A stretch of DNA of 64,000 bases from Legionellaceae bacterium. GTDB lineage: Bacteria > Pseudomonadota > Gammaproteobacteria > Legionellales > Legionellaceae. The number at the start of each line of letters is the position of its first letter. Position 1 is the stretch's first letter. Shown here piece by piece: positions 38,156 through 47,600 of the stretch. Made by a program: the position numbers and the translations under genes. The DNA lies in contig JARGPP010000015.1 in assembly GCA_029210085.1 (NCBI GenBank), positions 87,382-151,381 on the forward strand, given 5' to 3'. The notes below the pieces were generated by a model. That model had not been told where the DNA came from. It searched no databases and saw only the letters and a program-made list of their open reading frames with translations.

Positions 38156-38893
38156 ATGTGGCATTGTCTATCTTTTTTAGCATCCCCTAAGCTTTTTTAT
38201 GAACGAGCAGGGTCATGGACACCCTGGTTGGGTGGGTTTGCTTTATTTTTTTTAGTTTTAGGCAGTATTTGGGGTCTTGGTTTTGCGCCAGCTGATTATC
38301 AGCAGGGAGATGCATTTCGCATGCTTTATGTACATGTACCTGCGGCAATGCTTTCGATGATGTTATATGCCTTTATGGGGACTTTGAGTTTAAGTTTATT
38401 GGTATGGCGTATTAAACTTGCAGGTATTTTATTGCGTGCAACGGCACCTGTTGGTGCGAGTATGGCCTTACTTGCCTTAATTACAGGAAGTTTGTGGGGC
38501 AAGCCCATGTGGGGTGCATGGTGGATATGGGATGCAAGGTTGACTTCTGAGCTGGTTTTATTGCTCTTATACTTGGCTATTTTGGCGTTACAACAAGCCT
38601 ATCAAAATCAGGCAGCAGGTGATAAGTTAATTGCGATTCTCAGCTTAGTTGGATTACTTGATTTACCGATTATTCATTATTCAGTGTATTGGTGGAATAC
38701 TTTGCATCAAGGCTCCAGTCTTCTGGCTTTTTCAAAACCAACGATTCATACCAGTATGTTGTATCCATTACTGATGATGATCATAGGATTTTTATTCTAT
38801 GCCTTATTTATTATTGTTTTGAAAGCACGAAATTTATTATTACTCCGAGAGCGTCGCTCAAAGTGGGTTCAAGTTTTGTTAAAAGAGAAATAA
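38156..38893 (+). CDS. ccmC: Heme transporter subunit CcmC
   Basis: 245 residues with six hydrophobic segments and the tryptophan-rich WGKPMWGAWWIWDARLTSELVL motif (condensed) that binds heme on the periplasmic side. Conserved histidines appear in YVHVPAA and IIHYSVYWWNTLHQG. CcmC loads heme onto CcmE during cytochrome c maturation. It is the first gene of the operon here; ccmA and ccmB do not precede it. Confidence 0.96.
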   Translation: MWHCLSFLASPKLFYERAGSWTPWLGGFALFFLVLGSIWGLGFAPADYQQGDAFRMLYVHVPAAMLSMMLYAFMGTLSLSLLVWRIKLAGILLRATAPVGASMALLALITGSLWGKPMWGAWWIWDARLTSELVLLLLYLAILALQQAYQNQAAGDKLIAILSLVGLLDLPIIHYSVYWWNTLHQGSSLLAFSKPTIHTSMLYPLLMMIIGFLFYALFIIVLKARNLLLLRERRSKWVQVLLKEK

Positions 38894-38895
38894 AG

Positions 38896-39057
38896 ATGAA
38901 TACATGGCTACATTGGTTTGATATGGGAGGTTATGCCAGATATGTATGGCCTGCTTATGCAGCTGTTTTTTTTGTGTTTATGGCGCATTTTTTTCATGTA
39001 AAGCGACAAAAAAAACGTGTTTTTCAAGTGTTAAAGCGTTGGAGTAAAAGTTTGTAA
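38896..39057 (+). CDS. ccmD: Heme exporter protein CcmD
   Basis: 53 residues starting 2 bp after ccmC, ending in a TAATG overlap with ccmE. It has a short N-terminus with GGYARYVWPAY, one membrane helix (AVFFVFMAHFF) and a basic cytoplasmic tail, the usual CcmD layout. It helps release holo-CcmE from CcmC. Confidence 0.92.
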   Translation: MNTWLHWFDMGGYARYVWPAYAAVFFVFMAHFFHVKRQKKRVFQVLKRWSKSL

Positions 39058-39503
39058 TGCATCCTGCTCGCAGAAAAAAATTATTTAAAATTATCATTCC
39101 GGTTTGCTTGCTTGCACTTGTCACTGCTTTAGTGATGTATGCACTGAGACAAAATATTAGTTTGTTTTATACCCCAACAGATGTGGTGCAAGGTAAAGTT
39201 CCTAAAGCACTTAATATACGCATGGGGGGGCGTGTGGTAGAGGGCAGCGTGATTCGTGGAGATGATTTAAATATTCGATTTGAATTAACGGATATGAATC
39301 AAAATATTCAAGTTTACTATTGTGGTTTATTGCCTGATTTGTTTCGTGAAGGTCAAGGACTTGTTGTAGAAGGCATGCTGTTAGATAACGGACAATTTAA
39401 AGCCCATCGTGTTCTTGCAAAGCATGATGAAAACTATATGCCGCCAGAAGCACGCGAAGCACTTGCAAGAGGTGAAAAAGCACAACAAGAGGCAAAAACA
39501 TGA
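39057..39503 (+). CDS. ccmE: Cytochrome c maturation heme chaperone CcmE
   Basis: 148 residues with an N-terminal membrane anchor and a periplasmic OB-fold domain. The heme-binding motif is visible as Val-Leu-Ala-Lys-His-Asp-Glu-Asn-Tyr, with the covalent-heme His. RMGGRVVEGSV and LPDLFREGQGLVVEG are typical. The last four bases overlap ccmF (ATGA). Confidence 0.96.
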   Translation: MHPARRKKLFKIIIPVCLLALVTALVMYALRQNISLFYTPTDVVQGKVPKALNIRMGGRVVEGSVIRGDDLNIRFELTDMNQNIQVYYCGLLPDLFREGQGLVVEGMLLDNGQFKAHRVLAKHDENYMPPEAREALARGEKAQQEAKT

Positions 39504-41383
39504 TTCCTGAGCTTGGCTCGTTTTTTCTAATACTTGCCTTATTATTTGCTGTATTTGCCGTCTGTTCTAGAAAAGCAGTGACTTATTATGTCGTTACAGA
39601 AGGAGTTGCAGTTGCTCTGGCTTATGTTTGTTTAACGGTGTGTTTTGTGCAAGACGATTTTACGGTGCGTTATGTCTTGTTGAATAGTAGTACTTCATTA
39701 CCTTGGTTTTATAAACTATGCGCAGTATGGGGTGGGCATGAGGGATCAATGCTTTTATGGGTTTTAATTCTTAGTGCTTGGATGGTGGCAATTGTTCTAT
39801 TAAGTCGTCGGTTAGAACGTGTGTTTTATGAACGTGTACTGGTGGTTTTGGCTGCTTTAAGTATTGGATTTTTATTATTTTTATTGTGCACATCAAATCC
39901 TTTTTTAAGGCAGTTTGATGTTTTAGGTACGACAGGCCGAGATTTAAACCCATTGTTACAAGACCCAGGTTTTTTATTTCATCCACCCATGCTTTATATG
40001 GGGTACGTTGGTTTTTCGGTGGCTTTTGCTTTGGCGATTGCAGCCCTTTGGCTGGGGCGTGTTGAGTCGGTTTGGGCAAGTTGGGCTCGTCCCTGGACAC
40101 TGGCTGCATGGTGTTTTTTAACGGCAGGCATCACACTTGGAAGTTGGTGGGCTTATCGAGAATTGGGGTGGGGTGGATGGTGGTTTTGGGATCCTGTTGA
40201 AAATGCTTCATTTATGCCTTGGCTTGCTGGAACAGCTTTATTGCATTCTCTTGTGGTTAATGAAAAGCGAAATTTATTAAAAGCTTGGACCGTATTGCTT
40301 GCAATTACGGCTTTTTCATTGAGTTTAATCGGTACCTTTTTGGTACGCTCGGGCATATTAACGTCTGTTCATGCGTTTGCGGTTGACCCGGCACGCGGGC
40401 TTTATATCTTACTATTTTTGCTGATTGTTGTTGGAGGAGCACTCTTATTATTTGCCTTTCGTGTTGAGTCACTCGATCAAAAAGAGAAACCTTTTTTAAT
40501 TTCACGAGAAGGCGGCTTATTATTAAATAATGTCTTTTTGAGTGTTGCTATGTTAACCGTGCTTTTAGGGACGGTATACCCCTTATTAATTGATGCGTTA
40601 GGACTCGGGAAACTCTCGGTTGGTGCGCCGTATTTTAATGCTGTTTTTGTGCCACTTATGTTACCCATACTTGCTTTGATGGGCTTAGGTGTGTGTGCTC
40701 GTTTTAAAAAAGATGAATGGCGGAGGCTGACAAAATCTCTTCAATATGCTTTTTTACTGAGTTTACTATCCCCTCTATTTATTTTTTTATGGTTAAAAAA
40801 GCCGATTCAACCATTGGTTTTTTTAGGACTTGGACTGGGTGTATGGGTGATTTTAGCAACACTTAAAAGTCTTACAGTGCGTCTTGAACATACCATGCTC
40901 TCACAGGTTGGATTGCGTTTTTGGGGTATGTTTTTTGCCCATATTGGGGTTGCGGTCACAGTGCTTGGCGTGAGTTTATCAGCAGGATTCGGGTTAGAAG
41001 AAGATGTTAAGCTCTCACCGAACGAAGTGATGCAGTGGTCTGGTTATAAGGTATCTCTTTCTGATGTATCTCAGCTCAAAGGACCTAATTATGAAGGAAC
41101 ACGTGCCTGCTTTAAGTTTTCTAAGCCATACTGGCAAACAAAAATTTGTCCTGAAAAGCGTTTGTATGATGTAACTCACATGGTGATGAGTGATGCAGGC
41201 ATTCATGCCGGATTTTTTAGAGATATTTATATTGCGTTAGGTGAACCTCTAGATAAAGGCGCCTGGTCATTAAGATTAATGTTTAAACCCGGCGTACGTT
41301 GGATTTGGGGAGGAGGATTTTTGATTTTATTTGGTGGATTTTTAGCACTTTTAAGTGTACCACTGTCAAGGAAAAGAGTATGA
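39500..41383 (+). CDS. ccmF: Cytochrome c heme lyase subunit CcmF
   Basis: 627 residues with many membrane segments. It carries the WWD motif WGGWWFWDPVENASFMPWL and GGHEGSMLLWV near the N-terminus, both conserved in CcmF. It joins heme to apocytochrome c together with CcmH and CcmI at the periplasmic face of the inner membrane. It overlaps ccmE by 4 bp and ccmG by 4 bp. Confidence 0.97.
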   Translation: MIPELGSFFLILALLFAVFAVCSRKAVTYYVVTEGVAVALAYVCLTVCFVQDDFTVRYVLLNSSTSLPWFYKLCAVWGGHEGSMLLWVLILSAWMVAIVLLSRRLERVFYERVLVVLAALSIGFLLFLLCTSNPFLRQFDVLGTTGRDLNPLLQDPGFLFHPPMLYMGYVGFSVAFALAIAALWLGRVESVWASWARPWTLAAWCFLTAGITLGSWWAYRELGWGGWWFWDPVENASFMPWLAGTALLHSLVVNEKRNLLKAWTVLLAITAFSLSLIGTFLVRSGILTSVHAFAVDPARGLYILLFLLIVVGGALLLFAFRVESLDQKEKPFLISREGGLLLNNVFLSVAMLTVLLGTVYPLLIDALGLGKLSVGAPYFNAVFVPLMLPILALMGLGVCARFKKDEWRRLTKSLQYAFLLSLLSPLFIFLWLKKPIQPLVFLGLGLGVWVILATLKSLTVRLEHTMLSQVGLRFWGMFFAHIGVAVTVLGVSLSAGFGLEEDVKLSPNEVMQWSGYKVSLSDVSQLKGPNYEGTRACFKFSKPYWQTKICPEKRLYDVTHMVMSDAGIHAGFFRDIYIALGEPLDKGAWSLRLMFKPGVRWIWGGGFLILFGGFLALLSVPLSRKRV

Positions 41384-41910
41384 AACGTTATTTAACCTGG
41401 GGTCTTTTGCCCATATGTTTTTTTGGAATATTGGCCGTTTTTTTTTGGCGAGGTTTATCGCTTAATCCACAACATTTGCCATCGGTCAGGCTTGACCAAA
41501 AATTACCAGCTTTTGAAATGCCACTTTTGGGAGATAAAACACACTTATTTTCGTCTGAACATATGCAAGGGCATCCTGCTATTTTGCATGTTTTTGCGAG
41601 TTGGTGTGACGTGTGTGCTGAAGAGCAGGTATTTTTATTAAAACTGGCTGAGCAAGGTGTTCCTTTATATGGTTTAAATTATAAAGATGATCCTTTTGAT
41701 GCTATGCATTGGCTACAAACTTGGGGTAATCCCTATCGTTTAATTGGTATGGATAGGGACGGTCATACCGGAATAGACTTAGGCGTTTATGGTACTCCAG
41801 AAACTTTTTTGGTCGACTCTAATGGTTTTATTCGTTACCGTCATGTGGGTATTGTCAATGCGGCCATTTGGGAGCACATTTTGTTACCTAAATGGGAGAC
41901 TTTGTCATGA
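41380..41910 (+). CDS. ccmG: Thiol:disulfide interchange protein CcmG (DsbE)
   Basis: 176 residues from the ATG that overlaps the ccmF stop. One N-terminal membrane helix anchors a periplasmic thioredoxin fold with active site Trp-Cys-Asp-Val-Cys and a cis-Pro region GVYGTPETFLVD. It reduces the heme-binding cysteines of apocytochromes. WCDVC differs from the more common WCxxC with Pro or Val-Thr, but the pair of cysteines is intact. Confidence 0.95.
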   Translation: MKRYLTWGLLPICFFGILAVFFWRGLSLNPQHLPSVRLDQKLPAFEMPLLGDKTHLFSSEHMQGHPAILHVFASWCDVCAEEQVFLLKLAEQGVPLYGLNYKDDPFDAMHWLQTWGNPYRLIGMDRDGHTGIDLGVYGTPETFLVDSNGFIRYRHVGIVNAAIWEHILLPKWETLS

Positions 41911-42296
41911 CATGTAAGTTTTGGTGGCGTGTTTGTTTTGTTATTTTAATGTCACTCTCTAATGGATATGCAGAGGCGCTTTATCCATTAGAGAGCGCCA
42001 AACAAACGGCACAGTTCAAAGGGCTATTGAGAGAGCTGCGTTGTTTGGTCTGTCAAAATCAAGATTTAGCGGACTCAAATGCACCACTTGCCAAAGACCT
42101 GCGAGATGAAGTGTATCGCTTAGTTCAAACTGGAAAAAGTGATGACGAAATTATTCGTTACTTAACAGTACGTTACGGCGATTTTATTTTATTTAAACCT
42201 CCGGTTAAATCGGTCACGTGGATATTATGGGGAGCGCCTGTTTTTTTTCTATTGTTAGGTTTAATACTGCTTTGGAGGAGGACACAACATGCCTGA
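41907..42296 (+). CDS. ccmH: Cytochrome c maturation protein CcmH (N-terminal domain type)
   Basis: 129 residues: signal peptide, then the conserved LRCLVCQNQ redox motif, KDLRDEVYRLV, YGDFILFKPP and a C-terminal membrane helix. It corresponds to the CcmL/NrfF part of E. coli CcmH; the TPR part is the separate next gene, as in species with CcmH plus CcmI. Overlaps both neighbours. Confidence 0.95.
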   Translation: MTCKFWWRVCFVILMSLSNGYAEALYPLESAKQTAQFKGLLRELRCLVCQNQDLADSNAPLAKDLRDEVYRLVQTGKSDDEIIRYLTVRYGDFILFKPPVKSVTWILWGAPVFFLLLGLILLWRRTQHA

Positions 42297-42933
42297 GTGG
42301 GGGATATTAGCTGGAGTAGGTTTGATAGGCTTAAGTGTTGCACTTTATCCTTTGAGACAAAAAAAATGGCTATTTTTTCTTTTACTTCCCATTGTGGCTG
42401 CTTGCTTGATATGTGCATATTGTTTGTGGGGTGGATGGTTTCAGTGGCAAGCATTTCAACTGGCTCAACAAAAACAACGTGAAGCCCAACAAGTGATTCA
42501 AGCATTAGGGAGCACCGAGGCAATTATTGAGCGTTTAAAAGCTCGTCTTGCTGAAACGCCTAAAGACGCAAAAGCTTGGTTTTTATTAGGGCGCGTGTAT
42601 GTTTCCAATGGTGATTGGCAGCATGCATATGAAGCATATACAATGGCGCATGGTCTTGAAGCGAATAATCAAACATACACACTGCATTATGCACAAAGCG
42701 TATGGGAGCTTCATCAACAATCGTTTGATGATAAAATGCGTGAACTTTTAGAAGCTATTTTAAAAGATGATCCAGAACAGCCTGATGCATTAGCAATGCT
42801 AGCTTATGATGCGTATACACGCCATCTTAATCAAAAGGCAGTTGCTTATTGGGAGCGATTGTTGCTTTTGACACCCTCACCATCGGAAGATGCAGATAAA
42901 ATTCGTCAAGCGATAGCCAAGGCACGCCAATAA
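42289..42933 (+). CDS. ccmI: CcmI-like TPR protein of cytochrome c maturation
   Basis: 214 residues: two N-terminal membrane helices, then TPR-like helices from about residue 75 (AWFLLGRVYVSNGDWQHAYEAYTMA and further units). CcmI chaperones apocytochromes to the heme lyase. It is shorter than many CcmI proteins, mainly at the C-terminus. It overlaps ccmH by 8 bp and closes the operon. Confidence 0.88.
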   Translation: MPEWGILAGVGLIGLSVALYPLRQKKWLFFLLLPIVAACLICAYCLWGGWFQWQAFQLAQQKQREAQQVIQALGSTEAIIERLKARLAETPKDAKAWFLLGRVYVSNGDWQHAYEAYTMAHGLEANNQTYTLHYAQSVWELHQQSFDDKMRELLEAILKDDPEQPDALAMLAYDAYTRHLNQKAVAYWERLLLLTPSPSEDADKIRQAIAKARQ

Positions 42934-42939
42934 AAGAGA

Positions 42940-43044
42940 CGGCTTTGCGAGAAGCGAAGTGACGCAATAAGCTAGAACTTTGAACGTTTAGATTGCGTAT
43001 CTATTCTAAAAAAAGATTGCCGTGCCTATGACTCGCAATGACGG
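42940..43044. repeat. REP-like inverted repeat pair between ccmI and prfC
   Basis: A forward arm with TTTGCGAGAAGCGAAGTGAC (from 42944) and an inverted arm AGATTGCCGTGCCTATGACT (from 43013, continuing CGCAATGACGGC) follow the common 'CATTGCGAG ... GCAATCT' pattern. The same type is seen at 14972-15112. It may form a long hairpin after the ccm operon. Confidence 0.5.
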
Positions 43045-43087
43045 CATGTTGTTGTTAAAATACGACTCTTCTTTCTTGGGGCTCTTC

Positions 43088-44671
43088 ATGTCTGACTTTT
43101 ATTGTGATTTCACAAAACGTCGCACGTTTGCGATTATTTCGCATCCTGATGCAGGAAAAACAACAGTGACTGAAAAGTTATTGCTTTTTGGTGGTGCTAT
43201 TCAAATGGCAGGAACGGTCAAGGGACGTAAAGCTTCTCGTCATGCAACTTCTGATTGGATGGCTATGGAAAAAGAACGTGGTATTTCTGTGACAACCTCA
43301 GTGATGCAGTTTGTTCATCTTGAGCATGTGATGAATTTATTGGATACACCAGGACACGAAGACTTTTCAGAAGATACTTACCGTACTTTAACCGCTGTTG
43401 ACTCAGCTCTAATGGTTATTGATGTTGCAAAAGGTGTGGAAGACCGAACCGTGAAATTAATGGAGGTGTGTCGTTTGCGTGATACTCCCATCATGACGTT
43501 TATCAATAAACTGGATCGTGAGGGTCGAGAGCCGATTGATTTACTCGATGAAATTGAGACAGTACTGAACATTCAATGTGCCCCGGTTACTTGGCCTGTT
43601 GGTATGGGGAGTCGTTTTAAAGGTATTTATCATCTCTATCAAGATCGTGTTTTTTTATATCAGTCGGGTAAAAATACTGAGAAACAAGATGCATTGGTGA
43701 TTGAAGGTTTAGATAACCCTGAATTAAATACATTGCTAGGAGATGCAGGCGCTGAAGAATTGCGGGATGAAATTGAGTTAGTTAAAGGGGCATCACATGC
43801 CTTAAATATGGAGGAATATTTAGCTGGAAAATTAACACCCGTATATTTTGGCTCTGCGATTAACAATTTTGGTATTGGCCCACTGCTTGACGATTTTGTG
43901 GCTTTTGCACCACCACCACAGCCGCGTGAAGCCAAAGAACGTCTTGTTCCGCCTGAAGAATCGGCATTAACAGGATTTGTATTTAAAATTCAAGCAAATA
44001 TGGATCCTAAGCATCGTGATCGCATTGCTTTCATGCGGGTTTGCTCTGGAGAGTTTAAGAAAGGCATGAAAGTGAAACACTTGAGGCTTAAGAAAGACAT
44101 TACTTTAAGTAATGCATTAACGTTTATGGCTAGTAGTCGTGTTCATGCTGATAAGGCGTATCCAGGCGATATCATTGGGTTGCATAATCATGGCACCATC
44201 CGAATTGGAGATACGTTCACAGAGGGTGAGCAGTTAAAATTCACGGGTATTCCTAATTTTGCACCCGAATTATTTCGTGCCGTGCGTTTGAAAGATCCGT
44301 TGAAAAGTAAAGCTTTATTGAAAGGCTTAATTGAACTGTCTGAAGAAGGTGCAACGCAAATTTTTCGTCCACTGGCTCGAAATGATTTAATTTTGGGGGC
44401 TGTTGGGGTACTTCAGTTTGACGTGGTTGCACATCGATTGAAATATGAATACAACGTGCAATGTGTCTATGACGCTGTGAATGTATCTTGTGCCCGTTGG
44501 GTTTATGCTGATGATGAAAAAGCATTGGCAGAGTTTAAAGCAAAAGCCGAGGATTATTTAGCACTTGATGGTGGCGATGCGCTGATGTATCTTGCACCAA
44601 CACGTGTTAATTTAAGTTTAGCAGAAGAGCGTTATCCTAAAATTCGATTTGTAGCAACACGAGAGCATTAA
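43088..44671 (+). CDS. prfC: Peptide chain release factor 3
   Basis: 527 residues from the ATG at 43088, beginning [20 protein letters not shown]. It is a ribosomal GTPase that recycles RF1 and RF2 after termination. G motifs are [17 protein letters not shown] and NKLDREG. An in-frame upstream extension runs into a repeat and is not counted. The last four bases overlap the stop of the convergent giant gene. Confidence 0.97.
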   Translation: MSDFYCDFTKRRTFAIISHPDAGKTTVTEKLLLFGGAIQMAGTVKGRKASRHATSDWMAMEKERGISVTTSVMQFVHLEHVMNLLDTPGHEDFSEDTYRTLTAVDSALMVIDVAKGVEDRTVKLMEVCRLRDTPIMTFINKLDREGREPIDLLDEIETVLNIQCAPVTWPVGMGSRFKGIYHLYQDRVFLYQSGKNTEKQDALVIEGLDNPELNTLLGDAGAEELRDEIELVKGASHALNMEEYLAGKLTPVYFGSAINNFGIGPLLDDFVAFAPPPQPREAKERLVPPEESALTGFVFKIQANMDPKHRDRIAFMRVCSGEFKKGMKVKHLRLKKDITLSNALTFMASSRVHADKAYPGDIIGLHNHGTIRIGDTFTEGEQLKFTGIPNFAPELFRAVRLKDPLKSKALLKGLIELSEEGATQIFRPLARNDLILGAVGVLQFDVVAHRLKYEYNVQCVYDAVNVSCARWVYADDEKALAEFKAKAEDYLALDGGDALMYLAPTRVNLSLAEERYPKIRFVATREH

Positions 44672-47600
44672 TTTAAAGTACTATGAGGTGAGTCGTCGTG
44701 GCCATCAGATTCAGGCCTGTTATGACGAGGTGGTGGTGACGGTTGATTCTTAGTTAGTGCTTGTAGCCGTGCTTTAAAAGTATCACTTGCAGGAGGAACT
44801 TTGGCTGCTCCTAGTGTTTCCATATTTGTTTTGATACGTTCAATAATGGGTAAAATTTCGGGATCGTAGGATTTTTTTGCTGCAGTCATGAGTGTCCGTG
44901 CTTCGTCGAGAAGCCCTAATGCTACAGTCGATTGATACTCTGAATCTAAGCGAGTATTGTGAACAATTTTGTTTATGAGGGCTTCATAGGTTTCTATTTT
45001 TTCTGTCAAAGGTAAAGTATCGTTTGCTGCTACGTGCATGGCTTCTAAAATGAGCCAGGTTGAAGATTGGTCTTTTACATATAGGCTCTGTAATTGGTCC
45101 TGATTAAAAGCTTGAGGATTTAAACCATCATTTACTGATTGAATATTCAAAGCATTTTTAATGTCTTGGCTGGTCTCGCTCATATGGCCTGGTACATCAC
45201 TAAATAAGTGTTTTACTGTAAAATCTTCAGGCAATAATGGTTTTAAAATAGCGGGGGGCTCTACGGCAAAATAAGCTGTATCATTGGGAATACCTGGACG
45301 TATGCAAAGTATATTCGGCAAGCCTTGTTTCAAGCACTGCTCTTTTTTTGCCTGAGTAAGTGCAGGTAATTCTGGTTGTGTAATGACATCACCTGCCCAC
45401 TCATCTTGAATTTTAGTCGGTGTTTGAGGTGTTGCATGAATAAAAGTGAGGGATTCTACAGTTTCAATCAGATCTTCATTATTAGCACCTTCGGATAACT
45501 CGATAGAGTTACCGGTGTCTGTATCAAAAAACTCCTCTTTTAATTCATCGAAAAAAGCTGTCTCTAAGATGTATGGCAATGGATCTCCGCCCTGTTTAGG
45601 GTAAAAAAAGAGTTTTTTTTGTGCAATATCAAGCCCATAATAGGGCCGCAAGTTATCATCAGCTGAATAAGTTTCAGAGTTGATGCTCATGATTGTTATT
45701 TCTTTTTTTCTCTGGGATATTTTGTCGCCAGCTTCCGTAATTTGCTGTATTTTTTTTCCTAAAAGGCCAGTATTTTTTTTGTTAGACGCTTCTATAATTT
45801 GGGTTACCTTAGAGGCGTCTTTAGTCTGTATGTGTTTATGATGTTCACTAGCTTTTGTTTTATCACGTAGTTTATGTCCTCCTGCGGCTATTTCACTGAA
45901 AATCGTTTTTTTAGAGGGTTGGGGGGGATGTGCTATTTCTGATTGCTCACGGTTACGTAATTGGGGCTTACTTTGTATTTGCTGCAAAATACTTAATGGA
46001 GCTGCTGGTGGGTGCTGAGGAGGAGGTTGATTATCGCTGTTCGATTGAAGCCTATCTGCTTCGTCATCACCAGGAATAAGTGCCTCTATGTCACTGATTA
46101 ATGCTTGGATTTCTTCGTTGTTTTCAGTGGGTTTATAAGCAATTAAAGCGTTTGCAAACTGTAGATAAGTATTTATCCAATCAGCATTATGAGGGGCAAT
46201 GGCAATCATTTTTTGACAAAGTTCGATTTCGGTTTTAAGAGGAAGCTTGTAAAAAAGTGGATCTTGTATGTGGGGCGATAAAGTGTCATAAGTCCATTCT
46301 TTTTCAGCATCAGATAATACCGAATCAATTGATGCTTGATATGTTTTGAGTGCTATCTCTTCAGGGTTAGGCTCTTTATGGATTAAAGGAGAGGCTTCTA
46401 GAATGTTTTGTGTAAGTGCTACTTCGGTTGCTTTATCTAAATGCTCATCCTTAATCAATAATACTGCATCTTGATAAAAACGATGGATTTCTTCTTCTGA
46501 AAAATCAGTATTGTCAGTAGCCGTATTAATCAATGATAAAATAGTATCTATTTCTAATGCGTTCTCTGTTGCAAGTAATGTTATGCTATCTTCCAGAAGA
46601 GCGGATATTATGCTACATCTTTGTTCTGAAGATAGTACTTCATTATTGTGAGCAACTAAAAAAATGGCATGTTGATATATGGTTGTTCTAAGGTCTAATG
46701 ACAGCGTGTTATCTTGAGTAAATATTTGCGTTATATTTCTAATCGACTCTATGGTTGTTTTATCATCAATTGTGCTTTCCAGAATAGATTCAACAAAATC
46801 AGCACGGAGCTCATCTACTTCTTCTGAAGTTAAAGTCTTGTTACTGCCCATTAATTTAGCAGCTTCTTCAGTCAGTACTAATATTATTTCGTTTCTTTGT
46901 TCTTCTGTTAGGTTATCTTCATCATCATCATCGATGGTATCTACTACTTGCATGTAAAGACTTATTTTACTGTCTAGTGGAAAAGTATCATTACCAATAA
47001 TAGGTTCCATGATCTCTTTAAGATAGGTTGAGGTGAGTATGCCATCAGGCAAGTCTGAATTAAGGAAAGATTGAATATAGAGTAAACAGAGTTCTAGTTT
47101 CTCTGAGACTCCTAACGATTCGTTTTGAGTAATCGATTGGATGATTTTTTCAATGGAATCGCTTTCGGCTTTAATGGTCTCTGAGGATGTTTTTATATTT
47201 TCAGATATTAATAATGATTCCGCTTGAACAAATTCACGTAGCGCATTGTCTGTGAAGGTGTTTTCTTCTTCCGGGTCAGAAACCGTTGCAAGATTACTTA
47301 AGATGCTATCGTATAACTGCAGCTTTTCAAAAGGACTATGTGTTGTGCTGGCTTTAATCGCCATCGCTTTTAAAGTGAGTATATCTTTTGTATCAATTAA
47401 AGAGGTTTGATTGCCATCCTCTTGTGCTTGTAAATATTGGGTAAATAAAAACTCTAGTTTGTGAAGATCAAAATGTTGAGGGTCTAAAAGTTCTTCGTGT
47501 GAGCTAATGCCAAGTGCTTCACGTAATGAATCAAATGTTTCATTAAGCATCACATCATGAAAACCGACAGGAAGCATTTTAATTAAAGTTTCAGGTGTAC

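Noticed and set aside
43022..43087. N-terminal extension of RF3
   Set aside because: The upstream part is encoded by a REP-like repeat, and family similarity starts at the ATG at 43088.
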